Assembly: GCF_002878395.1 (NCBI RefSeq)
Contig: NC_061115.1
Coordinates: forward strand, 54,001,352 to 54,065,351
Origin: Capsicum annuum
Taxonomy: Eukaryota > Streptophyta > Magnoliopsida > Solanales > Solanaceae
Reading direction: 5' to 3'
DNA: 64,000 bases
Under the pieces are notes generated by a model that was not told where the DNA came from, made no database searches, and was given only the letters and a program-made list of their open reading frames with translations. Positions 41,320 to 55,237 of this stretch are shown piece by piece. A program made the translations under genes and the position numbers. Each line of letters opens with the position of its first letter. Positions within the stretch are counted from its first letter, which is position 1.

Positions 41320-44298
41320 TATAACATCCCGCATTGTTGAGCTAGAAACTGAACCATTGTTTATACATATATAAACTCCAATAACATGATTTATAATAGA
41401 ATACATATGTCATGATCATTATCCTGGTGTGTGAAGTGCTTATGAGGTGAAAAATGTTCATAGGAATCACTTAGAGCAAGGTTGAGCTAAGAGCCTTTGA
41501 TTCAGCTAAAATTTGGTATTTGATTCTACTAAGGTCAACTTTGAACGTGTATAACTTTTTATAAATGTGGAATTTTTCAGATAAAGACCCACCAAATTAT
41601 AGATAATTGAATTAGCTCTCCAACGATACCAATTTCGTCTTAATTCAATATCCGAATGAAAAGTTATGATCATTTTCGTCAGAACCAGTAATCTGTAGCA
41701 ATAATACCGCGACCCGGGACTAAATTACCTCGTCTAGCTTCGCGACGCGGAGTTATGTTTTCCTGCATCCATAAATACATATCCAAAAGGCGTTTTAGTT
41801 ATTTCCCCTTGCCTCCCAACACCCAAGTGACGAATTAAAATAACAAAAGGGTATTATTTGCCAAATTTTCATCGTCAAATCCATATGTAAACCCTTCCCT
41901 TCCCAAAAACAAAAATCCAAACCCTTTTCCCCAAGAATCCAAGAATTCAAGCTTCCAAGTTCAAGAATCTTTAAGAAATTAGGGTTTCTTTCACAAGTTC
42001 ATCATTAAAGACCTAAGATTCAAGCTTTCTTTCTCAAGAATTCTAGGGGTCAAGTTCCAATTTCAAGTTTCTTCAAGAATTCGTTCAATTAAGGTATGTG
42101 GGTGTTCATCCATGAGTCCCTTTCACCCATGGAGCCCAAAAACCTTCTTTTTAACTAAAGTATGGATTTTTCTCTTATTATGGAGTTTTATATGTTCAAG
42201 ATCGATTAAATTCAAGTCTTTACTTAGTAATTGAACTCAATTTCATGTTCACGTATGATTCCATGAAAGATTAGGTTATTTCATCTTTTAAACTACAATT
42301 TCCCATGTCATGTTCAAGTGAATTTCATGTTAAATCCCCAATTTATTAATTTAGCCATGTAATCATGTTGAATTCCCATGTTTAACACATCCCATGTTCA
42401 ACTTCATGATTCTCACTTGCTTGGGGGAATGTTCATGATTTGAGTCTTTGAACCATGATTCTCATACTACAGTTTTAATTGTTGATATTGTGCTTTATGG
42501 TTATTCAGTGTTGGCGAGTTATGAACACCCGATACCTATGTGTTTTTACATATTTTTATTTTCAAGTAACAAGCCAGTCAGAACCATGGTTTTATCCCCA
42601 TACTCAAATTATCATTTTTATAATGAACCCACCAGTGTCATTCTATGATAAATACCTCAGTTTACAAGTTCATGGTTACTTCAGATTATACATGCACTGT
42701 CAATTTTTCAGAACATCATGTTTGAGCATATCAGTCTTCAGTGCATGCACCAGTTCATGATTTTAGTGTCAGTTCATTTGAGAGTAGGATTTAGCACCGA
42801 ACTAACCCAGGTATGGGGGCTCACCTATTAGTAGAGGATGTGACCTTTAGTAGCAATCTTTGAGTTTCTGAAATATGTAGCTAGCATAGGTTTGAGATGT
42901 TTTCCTGCCAGTTATGGGTTGACACATATCTCATGAGAGCACCTGCCAGTAGAGGGTGACTCTTTAGTCCTTCGGCACACCAGTTTAGTAGATCTACACA
43001 ACCAATGTTAGTACCCGTGGCATGGTACTGACACTCTTCCAACCGAGGTTACAGGTTGGACCTCGATTAGCTCAGATTGGGGCATATCGGTTACATGATA
43101 CCTCCCACAGTTTTAATTCAATTATTCATACTAAGTACAATTCAGTATTACATGATTAATATTCAGATATTAGTTAATTAGTATACAGATATTAGTTAAT
43201 CAATATACCAATACCAGTTAATCTATATTCAGATGTCAGTTATTTAGTATTCAATCATTAGCTATTCTACGTTGGGATATCAGTCAGCCGGTATTCATAT
43301 ATCAGCTACTCAGTATATAGACATTAGTTATCCTTTTACTTAGATTTCAATCATTCAGTCACCTAGGCATCAGTTATTCAGTTAATCAGATCAGCTCAGT
43401 ACATGTTATGTTTGTTTTTTTGTGTTATGCATTCATGCTTAGTGTATTGGTATATTCATATCCTTAATTTATGTCAGTTTCCATCCCATAGCTTTAGACT
43501 CAGAATTCATACATGATCCTCAATATAGTTTTACAGGATGTTCAGTTTTACATGAGATGTACATACAGTATTCATGTTTTACCGCTTCCCAGTTTCAGTT
43601 CTACTTATTCTATAAAAGTAAAGATTTAATAAAACAAGTGTAATGATTCACTAGCTTATCATATTATGTTTGTATTCATGTCTTAAAATACTACAACTTT
43701 CAGTTAATGTTAGTCTCTTGGTGAGTCTACTTCCACTTAGAATGCATGTTTTAAGATTATATATGTAATTTTTACTTAATGCATTCACCCACACTTACTC
43801 AGTACATTCCAAAGTACTAATCCATATATATATATCTATGTGCTACATTGTCTCATAATGTAGGTACCAGTTGTAGCCTACACATCACAATCAGACAGTT
43901 GCAGCTTCTAATCGACAGGGGATGAGTTTCCCTATTTTGAGGACTCTAGTCAGATGTTGTTCATGTAATTTATTTTTATTATTCATATGTATTGATTAGC
44001 GGTAGTTGAAGGCATGTCCCAGCTATCTATAGTAAGTATAGTGGAGGCTTCATAGATAGTCAGTCAGAGTCATGAAATGTAAATTTCATTTCTCTCTTCA
44101 GCTTTATCAGATTGTAAACTTTATCAGTATTTTATTTATCTAGATTATGTCACGATTATGTTTTCGCACAACAAATTTAGATATTTTATTTATTCTAAAT
44201 CAGTTGCTCAAGTATCATGCCAGTTCATGGGTTATCTTGGGATCACTTGTGGTTCTAAGCACTATATTACGACCAGGGGGTAGTCTCGAGTTATGACA
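41320..44298 (+). mobile_element. 5' LTR of element B
   Basis: It begins TATAACATCCCGC (first G lost relative to TGTAATACCCC of the partner) and ends GTTATGACA. It aligns along its whole length with 50646-53465, except for 169 bp (44003-44171) missing from the partner. It contains a CpG-rich block at about 41700-41760 (CCGCGACCCGGG) and TATA-like and CAGT-rich low-complexity stretches. The candidate 5-bp target site to the left is CAAGA; to the right of the element it is CAAAT. Confidence 0.8.
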
Positions 44299-44301
44299 AA
44301 C

Positions 44302-44314
44302 TTGGTATCAGATT
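44302..44314 (+). other. Primer binding site of element B
   Basis: TTGGTATCAGATT starts 4 nt after the LTR end; it matches the tRNA-iMet primer site except near its 3' end. Confidence 0.75.
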
Positions 44315-44559
44315 CCAGAGTTCAAGTGTCCTACGGTGTCTATGAAGTCGTGTCTAGTAGAGTCTTGGGAAACGGTACGGAGACGTCTGTACTTTTCTTT
44401 GAGAGGATACAAGGCATTTAAGAAACTAGTTTAGGTGTACGTGCCTTGCGTGTGTACATCACGTTATTGAATTCAAACATTACACTAAATAGGACATTAT
44501 TTAAATAATAAAGACGAATACAATAATTGAATTCAAAATCTTTTGGAGAATTTAATTAA

Positions 44560-44990
44560 TTAAACCTAACTTTTACCAAAAAGATTTGTCAAAGATGATC
44601 GATATTCATCTACCACCCGTAAACTGCAACAAAAAAATATGATGATAGAGACATCAAAACAATATAATTAAATCTAACCTTTACATAAAAAATTTCTCAA
44701 AGTCATCTGACACTCATCTATCACCTGTAAACTATAACAAAATAATACGCTAATAGAGATATCAAAATAATACAACTATATTCAACCATTTCTATGTCAT
44801 TGACTGGGTCTCTCCTCCTCTAGGGAATCCATAGAAATATTAATACAAAAAAAATTTTCAAAATAGAGATATAAAAAAAATACAATTAAACCTAATCGTT
44901 ACCTAAAAAAATTTCTCAAAGCCAACTGACATTCATCTACCACCTATAAATTCATCTACAACTTATAAACTACAACAAAATAATACAAAA
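44560..44990. repeat. Minisatellite-like copies within insertion C
   Basis: Three or four degenerate copies of a unit with TTAAACCTAAC, TTTACC, AAATTTCTCAAAG, GACATTCATCTACCACCTG and TAAACTACAACAAAATAATA begin near 44565, 44670 and 44885. Confidence 0.65.
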
Positions 44991-45264
44991 ATGATCACAA
45001 AACTTCATTTTTGATGAAAATAATTCTCGTCTGAGCAAAACTTTTGGCCGTAAAGAATAACTTGAATGAAAAAAAAGAAGATATATATACACACATGTTG
45101 AATTCTATTATGCTGACAAAAATAGTGAAGAAGTTGAGAGTTAGAAAATTCAGCATCCACCAATCTAGACATGCAACCGAATCAAGTTAGATTAGCATCA
45201 ATCATATTTTACCAATAAGTAAACTGATTTCTTTGGTAGTTTAACGTGCATCTCAATATTTGTA

Positions 45265-45560
45265 GAAGATTTCCTTAATAGAGTCATATTATAGAAGTAT
45301 TTTTCTATCCTATTATAGGAGTATTTTTCTATCCTATTTTAGGAGTATTTTTCTAATTGGTCAGTACAAAGAAAAATATTAATTGATTCTCCTTCCATAT
45401 ATTTTACGAGTCTAATTAATATAATATAAATAATTAAATAATAAATTGAAGAAAGTAGTGAAAAGACAGTTTTGTCTAAAGGAAAGTCTTTTAATGAAGG
45501 GCAAAAAGTTCAAATCACTTTTCTAAGGGTCTTCACACTTTTAATATTATATATATATTA
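45265..45560 (+). repeat. Direct repeat in insertion C, left copy
   Basis: It contains CCATATATTTTACGAGTCTA, GAAAAGACAGTTTTGTCTAA, AATGAAGGGCAAAAAGTTCA and GTCTTCACACTTTTAATATT, all matched in the same order at 47520-47805. A local triplication of AGGAGTATTTTTCTATCCTA precedes it (45290-45350). Confidence 0.7.
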
Positions 45561-46539
45561 ACTAAATAACGGATCCTTAAAATAATTTAATTTTAATAAA
45601 TAGCTATGCTAGTCCCTCATTTTTTTCATTTTTCTATTATTTTCTATTAGTTTGTGATGAATTAACGAAAAATGGTTCACAATGAGCAATTCATGTTTCT
45701 TAGACACCTTTCATCAATTAAACTTTAATAATAGTAGTTTATCTATATTATTATTAAGTATGACAAAAAAGAAATATTTCAAACGTTATTTATGTTTTTG
45801 GGGTTAAAAATTAGGTTAAAAGAAATAGCATTAGAGATTATTAAGGGTCCTCTATTTACCACTATCTTTAATATGCTATTCCCTCCTTCAATTCAGTTAA
45901 ATTTTTCATCTAAATCTCATTTTTTCTCTCCAATTTATTCATTTAGCTTATTCTTCCCCATCTTCACTTTCTTTTTCTCTCCCGATATCAACTTCACGCT
46001 ATATTAATTATAACCAGCTTTAGTGTAACATTGCAACTCCAATGATTTCCCCCCTCTATAGTTCACCTTATAATTATAATTAAGAACCACATGAGTTGCT
46101 TGAACTACTGCTAATAGATTAGATTAGGTCGATATTTTAAAATTAAAATTTAGATATTAAAAAATTATATGAAAAATACTATAACTTTTCTTAAATTGGT
46201 ATGATAAAAAATATATCTTAAAATATTGATAAAAAATCATGTAGTTTGACTCTCAAAAAATAAATTGCGATAAACATTATGAAACGAAAAAAAGAAACTA
46301 TCTTTTGTGGATGGGTGATGCTTCAATTCTTCATTTAAAAATATTATCTAAAACTGAAACATGCACCCTTTCTTTAACTATTGGTTCTATAGGATATATC
46401 ATTAATCAACATGCATGCAGAGACTTAAAAAATTTATATGTTATGCAACAGAGTTGAGTGGTCCTTACACTTAACTTTTAGGCAATAAGTTTCTACCTAA
46501 AGTATTTCAATTACAATATAAACATAAAAAATCATACAA

Positions 46540-47100
46540 CTCCACATAACAATAAATAGAATTTCGTCCAAACCTTTTCAAATAAATAGTAACGAATAAT
46601 GAATGAGAAGAAAGTACTTCAATGATACCAATGTTGTTGGTGAAGAGTGCATCAACTTTCTATTTTCGAAGACAACCTAAATCAAAATTAAAAAGAAAAA
46701 TATTAAAACGCCATATAAACATTAAAGAATGAGAAGAAAGTACCTTAATAAAATCAAAATTATTGGTGAAGAGTTTACCGAGCTTTTTCTTTTTTCAGAG
46801 ACTACTTAAATTAAAATCAAAATACGAAGACATCGAAACCTCAAAAATATTAAACAATTTATGAAATTTTTAGGCGAAAAAAAGAAGTGTGATAAATTCT
46901 CCTTGTCATATTTGAACGAACATAATCTCATTTACCAATAAACAACTACGACATAAATTATCAAAAAATCTACATTATCACACAACTCCATAGAACAATA
47001 AATAGAATTCCATCCAAACTTTTTTAAGAAAATATTAATGAACAATGAATGAGAAGAAAGTACTTCAATGACATCAAGATATTGTTGGTGATTTTTTTTT
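46540..47100. repeat. Three diverged copies of a GAATGAGAAGAAAGTAC unit
   Basis: Copies with AATAAATAGAATT, GAATGAGAAGAAAGTACTTC and TTGTTGGTGAAGAGT lie near 46550, 46725 and 47000. The spacing is irregular, so this is not a simple tandem array. Confidence 0.6.
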
Positions 47101-47519
47101 GTAGAGAGTCCACATTTCCCATTTTTAAAAGCTAACTCTTTTTATAAAAGTATATTAATAAAACCTAAAAGAATTTGATTTAGAACTTCTATAATAGTTA
47201 TGTTGCACATATATTCTTTGTATTATATTAGGATAACACTGAATTTTTTTCTTAAAAGGCAATTTTTTAGGACAAAATAAACGACTTTTAAATTTTTATT
47301 TTCCAAAAATAATTCAAGTTTTCATTGACTACTTATTTGTTATTCAAAAACAATACATCCTTTCCAAAAATAAGGTAATATGCAAGTTGTTAGGACAAAA
47401 CATATGGGTTTAAAAGTTTTAAAATTTTTATTTTCTAAAAATAAGTCAAGTTTGCATTAATTAGTTCTTTGTTTTTGAAAAATAAGACGGCCTTTTATTT
47501 TCTAAAAGAAAAAAAAAAC

Positions 47520-47805
47520 ACTCCTAACATCAATTTCTAATCGAGTCCTTTTCTAATTTATAGGAGTTATTTTCTATATTAATTGAGTCTTTTCTTTTCT
47601 AATTTAGCAACATGGAAACATTAACAATTTTCCTTACTATATATTTTAGGAGTCTAGTTAATATTATAAATATAATTATATAATAATTTGAGAAAATAAG
47701 CGAAAAGACAATTTTGTCTATTGCGGCGATTTTTAATGAAGGGCAAAAAGTTTAAATTATTTTTTAAGAGTCTTCACACTTTTAATATATTATAGATGTT
47801 TTCCT
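47520..47805 (+). repeat. Direct repeat in insertion C, right copy
   Basis: It matches the left copy at 45265-45560 (see that entry) and ends TCTTCACACTTTTAATATAT. It lies at the right boundary of insertion C, so these sequences may be element termini. Confidence 0.65.
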
Positions 47806-47815
47806 TCTTTCATGT

Positions 47816-50645
47816 CTCAGATCGTGCAGTAGAATTGTTCTTTAAAGAACTTATGCAGCTTCTTACGTGAATCCATTCGTGCCAACTCTGCCTTATTCTT
47901 GAGGCAACAGAAATAGCTCAGCTTAAATCCTTATAGACAAAGTTTTCACAGAAAGTCCCCGCAGACAGTTATGGGATTGTATGCAGGCTCGAAAGTATCC
48001 ATTAGTGCTTTTGAAATCCGAAGTTTGAAAGATTTTGTTCATGTTCAAGAAAATCATGCACTAAGATAAAGTCATATGTGCCCTCAAATCTCTTCTCAAA
48101 AGCATGAACCAAGAAGTTTAGCAATAGTAAATTGGGGATAGTGTTTATCAGGATTTAGTAGATTATGTATCCATGGGACTGGTTGTATGAAAGATGATTC
48201 GGTAGCCTTGAAACAGTATATGCAAGAATTTAAGTTTATTGATTTAAAATTATGTATGATGATGTGTGTATGATCTGAAGGTGTACCTAAGGTGACAAGG
48301 GATTGTATTATTTCTAAGTTTTAACAGGGTGTATGCTTAGATAGTACCCTTGATTTGTTAAGTGTGAATGAGGCTATGTATTATATGATGTTCTTATCAG
48401 CTAACTTAGGGGTTATAGGTTGATGTTGGGTATATTAGTGTAATGGTAATTCTTCTGGTTTAGGGAAAAATATAAATTTAGAGGTGTGACAATAGTAGGA
48501 TATAAAGGAAATTAGTATGGTTTATTAAAAGCTTGGGAATATCTATGTTAAGTGTTAGAATTTAAGTTTCAATCCTTGTTAAATGAGCTAATAGAAAAAA
48601 GATAGGAAATTCTAGATGGTGTGAATTTAGAGGGAAGTACTAGCAGTGGTTTTTACACTTTCAGGTATATTCTTTCAGGGTGAGTTTAGTATATATGTGT
48701 ATTGTTATATCTCGGACTCTAGAGTAAAATATTTGCAGTTCAATTTAGAGTTAGTAAAGGGCTCTACAGACTTAGAATGATGGCTTGAATCTAAGGGGGA
48801 GATAATTGAACAAGAAACCAAGTTAGGCTCTCAGATTCGAGTAGTGAGGCTGGTGTTTTATAGAGAAACAGTAGGGGAGGAAGATGTCTGACTCATTCTT
48901 ATCTCAATGCAAAGTTTTGTACTTCAGTCATCATGATATCTCTCATGCCTTACATGTCAGCTCCATAATAATAGCTCATATTTATGCACTTTCCATAGAA
49001 TTATGTATGCTATCAATTCCTAGTATGAGGATTTACAATTCACTCAGTAGTACAAATAATACTATATGAATTTATGAACTCCAAACTTAAGTCATGTAGG
49101 TCATGACTCATGTACTCATGTTTTTCATATGTTCAGTTCCAGATACTCATGTTACACTTTTAATGATCAGTGAAATTCACATCATGTCATGTATGTCCTC
49201 AGTTTTGATCTCTTTAATGAATTCATGCTTTTGATACTCCATTTTTTAGGCCTCAGTTAATTGTCCAAGTTATGCATAGTATTCTATATGATTCAGGTAC
49301 TCAGGTTCTAACCCTTCAGTGACCTTTCCTTTTGTAATGATAGTGGTGATGAGAAATTATTTAGATAGGAGAGAGTAAATATCTTATGTTGGGGAAAGAT
49401 TGTTACATGTTTGTTGTATCTCAGGCTATAAGTATGAAGGATGATTGAGGAAGAACTTTTGATATATGTCATGGTTAGTTGAGAATCCATGTGTTTCTTC
49501 TTAAGAATAGTGCAAGAAAGTTTTTATTGATAGAGGCTTAGATAATATGAGAAAGATACATTTATGGGTGTTTGCCTAGAAGTTTGTATGTGGTTATAAT
49601 GATAGGATTGAATATCATGTTGGTATATAAGTGGATGGATGTATTGTGCGCTAGTGAATTCCTAGTAAGAGGTTGAATCTAGTTACTGAAATGGTAAGAA
49701 GAATTATTCTTGAGATGAGAAGTTGTGAAAAAGTATGGGGTATTAAATTCACGGTTCAGACTAGTATTATGGTGTTATGTGCAGTATTGAAGGGAAAACA
49801 TATAGTTGAGGGAGTATTTGAGAAGTATGTCTAAGTTTCGAAGTAGCAGTTGCACTACCTAAGGCCTAGTAATTCTATCATAGTTTATGTTTCATAAGCC
49901 TATATTCCATGTTACAGAATTAAAGCCATATTAAGATTCCTTACTCAGATATCTTATTCAGGTCATGCTCAAGAATTCCTTGCTCCCTACTGTTATTAGA
50001 ACTTCTTTGATAGAGTGTTGAAGAGATATTCCAATTGAGCATAAGATTTTAGTATAATTCAGCCCATATAGCTAGTAATTTAGTTTAGCAGTCAGACAGA
50101 TAAGTTTCTATGGTTTTTCTATCGTTTGATCTAGTCTTAGTATCTGAAGTTTCATGAGTATGGCTATTTCAAGAGGTAATTTGTTCACATCCATGCAAAT
50201 TGTGAATTTAGTTCAGTTCATGCATCATGTTCAAATTCAGATATTCAATCATGATTCAGTTCTTAAGTGTCCGTGTATTATCTCAGTCTTTCTTTAGTAT
50301 TTTGGCCAAGTCAGTATCATTCGGGGGACGAATGATCCCAAGGGGGATATGTTGTAATACCTTGAGTTTTCATGTCCTAAACCTCTCAAATTTTCTTCAC
50401 GAAACCAGATCCAGCCTGAGGTACTAGTTACTCATAAGATGACTCTCTCGTTTCTATCTCAACCTTATAACTATTTTCATATCATTGCATGTATTCAAGA
50501 AATCAATTCAGTTTAGGTATCACGCTCAGACTCTATTAGGAAATCACGTTCCAAGTCATGCATGTTCATTATATGGTCACAGTTACCTTAGTATTCTCAT
50601 TCTAACTAATCTCATTCGAGGATGAATGATTCCATGGGGAGATAA
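47816..50645 (+). mobile_element. Noncoding internal region of element B
   Basis: Leader-like sequence is followed by about 2.8 kb without gag or pol motifs in any frame. The end GATTCCATGGGGAGATAA, directly before the 3' LTR, is a plausible polypurine tract. Element B is thus a large retrotransposon derivative without coding capacity, dependent on proteins from a relative. Confidence 0.6.
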
Positions 50646-53465
50646 TGTAATACCCCAAATTCTTGAGCTAGAAATTAAACCATCATTTCAATGTGTATAA
50701 ACTCAAATACAACAATTTAAATTGGAATACATGTGTCATTATCTCTATCCTGGTGTGTGAAGTGCTTATGAGGTGAAAAATGTTCATAGGAATCACTTAG
50801 ACCAAGGTTGAGCAAAGAGCCTTTGATTCAACCAAAATTTGGTATTCGATTCTACAAGGGTCAACTTTGACTGTGTATAAATTTTTATATATGCAGAATT
50901 TTTAAGCTCAAGACCCACCAAATTATAGATAATTTAATTAGCTTTCCAACAATATCAATTTCTCCTTAATTCGATACCCGAGCAAATATTATGATCATTT
51001 TTGTTAGAACCAGTAAGCTGTCGTGATATCGCCGTGATGCGGGATGAAGTTATCGCATCCAGATTTGTGACGTAAAATAATTCTTTCCTGCATCCGTAAA
51101 TACAAGACCAAAGGGAATTTTAGTCATTTCCCCTTGCCCCAAGCACCCAAGTGACAAATTAAAACACCAAAAGGGCATTATTTGCCCACTTTTCATCATC
51201 AAATCCATAAGTAAATCCTCCCCTTCCCATGAACAAATATCCAAACCCTTTTCCCCAATAATCCAAGAATTCAAGCTCCCAAGTTCAAGAATCTTCCAGA
51301 AAACATCAAGAATAGGGTTTGTTTCACAAGTTCATCATTCAAGACCCAAAATTCAAGCTTTCTTCCTCAAGAATTCAAGGGTTCAAGTTCAAATTTCAAA
51401 TTTCTTCAAGAATTCATTCCATTAAGGTATGTGGGTGTTCATCCGTGGGTCCCTTTCACCGATGGAGCCCAAAAACCTTCTTTTCAACTAAAGTATGGAT
51501 TTTTTTCTTATTATGGAGTTTTATTTGTTCAAGATGGATCAAATTCATGTCTTTCCTTAGTAATTGAACTCAATTTCAAGTTCATGTATGATTCCATAAA
51601 AGATTAGGTTAATTCATCTTTTAAACTACTATTTCCCATGTCATGTTCAAGTGAATTTCATGTTAAATCCCTAATTTATGAATTTAGCCATGTAATCATG
51701 TTGAATTCCCATATTTAACACATTTCCAAGTTCAAGTTCATGATTCTCACTTGCTTGGGGGAATGTTCATGATTTGAGTCTTTGAACCATGATTCCCATA
51801 CTACAGTTTTAAGTGTTGATATCATGCTTTATGGTAATTCAGTGCTGGCGGGTTATGAACACCCGATACCTATGTGTTTTTTCATATTTCCATTTTAAAG
51901 TAACAAATCAGTCAGAATCATGGTTTTATCCCCATACTCAGATTATTATTTTTATAACAAACCCGCAAGTGTTATTTCATGATAAATACCTCAGTTCACA
52001 AGTTCATGGTTACTTTAGATTATGCATGCACTGTTAGTTTTTAGAACACTATGTTTGAGCATATCAGTCTTTAGTGCATGCACCAGTTCATGATTTCAAT
52101 GTCAGTTCAGTTGGGAGTACGATTTAGCACTGAGCGAACCCAGGGTTAGGGGCTCACCTGCCAGTAAAGGGTGTGACCTTTAGTTGTAGTCCATGAGTTC
52201 CAGAACTACATAGCCATCATAGGTTTGGGATGTCTTCCTTATAGTTAAGGGTTGAAACATATCTTATGAGAGCACTTGCCAATAAAGGGTGACTCTTTAG
52301 TCCTTCAGGACACCAGTTTAGTGGATCCACACAACCAGTGTTAGTACCCGTGGCACGGTACTAACACCCTTCCAATTGAGATTACAGGTTGGACCCCTGA
52401 TTAGCTCAGATTGGGGCATGGCGGTTACATGATACCTACCACAGTTTTAGTTTAGTTATTCAGACTAAGTACAATTCAGTATTACATAATCAATATCCAA
52501 ATATCAGTTAATCAATATACAAATATCAGTTAATCAGTATACAGATACCAGTTGATCAGTATTCAGATGTTAGTTATTCAGTATTCAATCATCAACTATT
52601 CAGTGCTCGAATATCAGTTAGCCCATATTTATATATCAGCTACTCAGTATATAAACATTAGTTATCCTTTTACTTAGATTTTATTCATTCAGTCACCCAG
52701 GCATCAGTTATTCAGTTAATCAGTTTAGCTCAGTACATGTTATGTCTGTTTTTTTGTGTCCATGCATTTATGCTTAGTATATTGGTATATTCATATCCTC
52801 GAGTTACATCAGTTTCCATCCCATAGTTTTAGACCCAGAATTCATACATGATCCTCAGTATAGTTTTACAACATGTTCGGGTTTACATGAGATGTACATA
52901 CAATATTCTTGTTTTACCGCTTCCCAACTTCAGTTCTACTTATACTATAAAAGTAAAGATTTAAGAAACTAAATATAGTGATTCACCATCTTATCAGGTT
53001 ATATTTGTATTCATGTCTTAAAATACTACAACTTTCAATTGATGTTGGTCTCTTGGTGAGTCTACTTGCACTTAGCATGCATGTTTCAAAATTATATATG
53101 TAATTAGTTTTACTTAATGTATTCACCCCCATTTACTCAGTACATTCTAATGTACTGATCCGCATATATGTCTATGAGATACATTGTCTTATAATGTAGG
53201 TACCAGGAGTAGCCTTCACATCATAATCAGACAGTTGCAGCTTCCAACCCAATAGGTGATGAGTTCTCCTATTTTGGGGACTCCAGTTAGATATTTTTTA
53301 TGTAATTTATTTTTATTGTTTATATGTATTAATTAGCGGCAAATTTAGCTATTTTATTTATTTTAAATAAGTTGCTCAAGTATCATGCCAGTTCATGGGT
53401 TAGCTTGGGATCACTTGTGGTTCCAAGCACTGTGTTAGGACTAGGGGTAGTCTTCAGTCATGACA
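50646..53465 (+). mobile_element. 3' LTR of element B
   Basis: It starts TGTAATACCCCAAATTC and ends GTCATGACA. It is 2820 bp, similar throughout to 41320-44298. A deletion joins TTAGCGG directly to CAAATTTAG near 53338, corresponding to 44003-44171 of the other LTR. Confidence 0.8.
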
Positions 53466-55237
53466 CAAATTGAGCATGTTGGGGGTGCAAGTTTTGCTAC
53501 AGTTCCTCAGAGTTAATCTTTCCCAGTCTTAGAACTGACCCTTTTAGAGGGTTCTCCTTGGTTATGTTGGGTATTTCTCTAGTTTTGAGTGTGGATCCTC
53601 TAGTTGCACCTACTTCTATTTTTGGTACTCCTATGACCCCAAGTACTATTCCTCCATCAATGCTGATATCTGAGTATGTTTCTCCTAGATCAGGAGTTTA
53701 ACCTTTATCTATGTTATCTCCCTAGATGGGATATCTGCCTGCCAGGTTCACTTTGAGAGATTTACTTATTTGTGTGCTCCTAGATTTAGTGGTGCAGTGT
53801 ATGAATTTTCCTATGAGTTCTTGATTGATTGCCGAGAGAAATTATATAATTTGGGTTTGCTTGAGTCGCATGGAGTTGCTTATACTACTTATCAGTTGAG
53901 AAATGCTGCTAGAGATTGATGGAAATAACTTATTGGTTTTAGACCTCTTGATTCTCTTGAGATGATGTGGGATCAATTTGTTGATGCCTTTTTGAAGTTA
54001 TTTATGCCTTACAATCTGAGGGATCAAATGTGAGACGAGTTTGATCGCCTGGAGAAGGGATCCATGATTGTTGTAGACTATGAGGTACACTTCCATGCCT
54101 TGTCCAGATATTCTTATGCAAGTATTTCCATTGATCCTAAGAAGATTCGAACGTTCGTGAAGGGTTTGGATATTTCTCTCCAGTTAGCCACGTCTTATAT
54201 GGTTGTATTTGGAGCACCCTTTCAGATTATAATAGATTATGATAAGATGACTAAAGGTATTCTGCGAGCATCTCTAGCAGGCACCAAAAAGGTGCATCGT
54301 TTTGGTGAGTTCAGAGGTTTGGCTTCTCAAGGTAGAGATTTTAAAGGTTCTCATGGTTATCATGGTAGATCAGTGCAAGCAACCTTTTTGAGTTTGAGTA
54401 GTGGGTCTTGTGGTCCAGTAGTTTAGGCTGGCCGTCCGGGCTCATTCGTACCTTCTCTTATTGAGTTAGTCTATAGAGGTTGCTTTATGTATGATAAGAT
54501 TGGCCATGTGGCCAAGGACAGTCCTTATCGTGTTATTAGAGCTACTTCTTTTTCAACTGTGAGAGGTAGGGGTACTAATAGAGGTGTGAGAGGCAGAGGT
54601 AGTGGAGCCTATAGTGGTGGTCGCGAGGCTACTCAGCCAGTTGGTGGTCATGGGCAGTGTTATGCTATACCTATCATTCCAGAGGTAGATGTTTCTGATG
54701 CTGTGATCATAGGTATTATCCCCGTTTATTTTAGATCTGCATCTATTTTATTTGATCTGAGATCAACTTTTTTCTATGTGTCTGCATATTTTTCTTTGTG
54801 TTTTGATTCTCTTAATGAGCCTCTTGTCATGCGTATTCGTGTATTTATCCCTGTAGGAGATTCTTTAGTAGTGGATCGGGAGTACTGATCTTGTGTTGTG
54901 ACTTTATTTGGGCGTGAAACTTGGGTAAATTTGTTTTTATTAGATATGGTGGATTTTGATATTATTATGGGTATGGATTGATTGGCTCTTTATGCTGTCT
55001 TAGATTGCTATGCTAAGACTGTGACTTAGCTTTGCCGGGTGTGTCGAGGATAGCCTCGAGTGGTGAATTTCATTCAGGTCCTATATCCATAATACTAGTG
55101 TTGTTTTACCACCTTCTTTAGATTTTATTCGTGCTGCCCGTGAGTTCATGGATGTGTTCCCTACGGATTTGCCTAGTATGCCTCTGGATTGTGATATTGA
55201 TTTTACTATTGATGTTGATCCGGGAACCAAGCGTATT
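53466..55237 (+). pseudogene. gag-protease-RT of element A, interrupted
   Basis: Gag resumes after element B with FTYLCAPRFSGAVYEF-like sequence, then FEFSYEFLIDC in an adjacent frame, LRDQM, EFDRLEKGSMIVVDYEVHF (from 54040) and ASISIDPKKIRTFVKGL. The zinc knuckle reads CFMYDKIGHVAKDS (about 54482), with Tyr for the second Cys and Ser for the last. The protease has FDLRSTF instead of D(S/T)GST, then DFDIIMGMD followed by a stop where Trp is expected. The N-terminal RT linker FIRAAREFMDVFPTDLP...IDFTIDVDPGT ends at 55237, where element D starts. Stops and mutated catalytic residues show it is dead. With the LTR at 38092 it defines an autonomous-type Ty3-gypsy element, probably Tekay/Del-like. 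Confidence 0.75.

Larger units (their letters stand above)
44460..47815. mobile_element. A+T-rich insertion C in the leader of element B
   Basis: The B leader (GGCATTTAAGAAACTAGTTT... up to GCGTGTGTAC near 44456) breaks off and leader-like sequence (CCTTCTTTCATGTCTCAG) resumes at about 47818. The 3.3 kb in between differ in composition, are noncoding and contain three families of internal repeats. The class of this element is unknown; boundaries are approximate and no terminal repeats or target duplication were resolved. Confidence 0.5.

Noticed and set aside
41320..53465. 5-bp target site duplication of element B
   Set aside because: The flanks CAAGA and CAAAT agree at only three of five bases, so a duplication can be suggested but not claimed.
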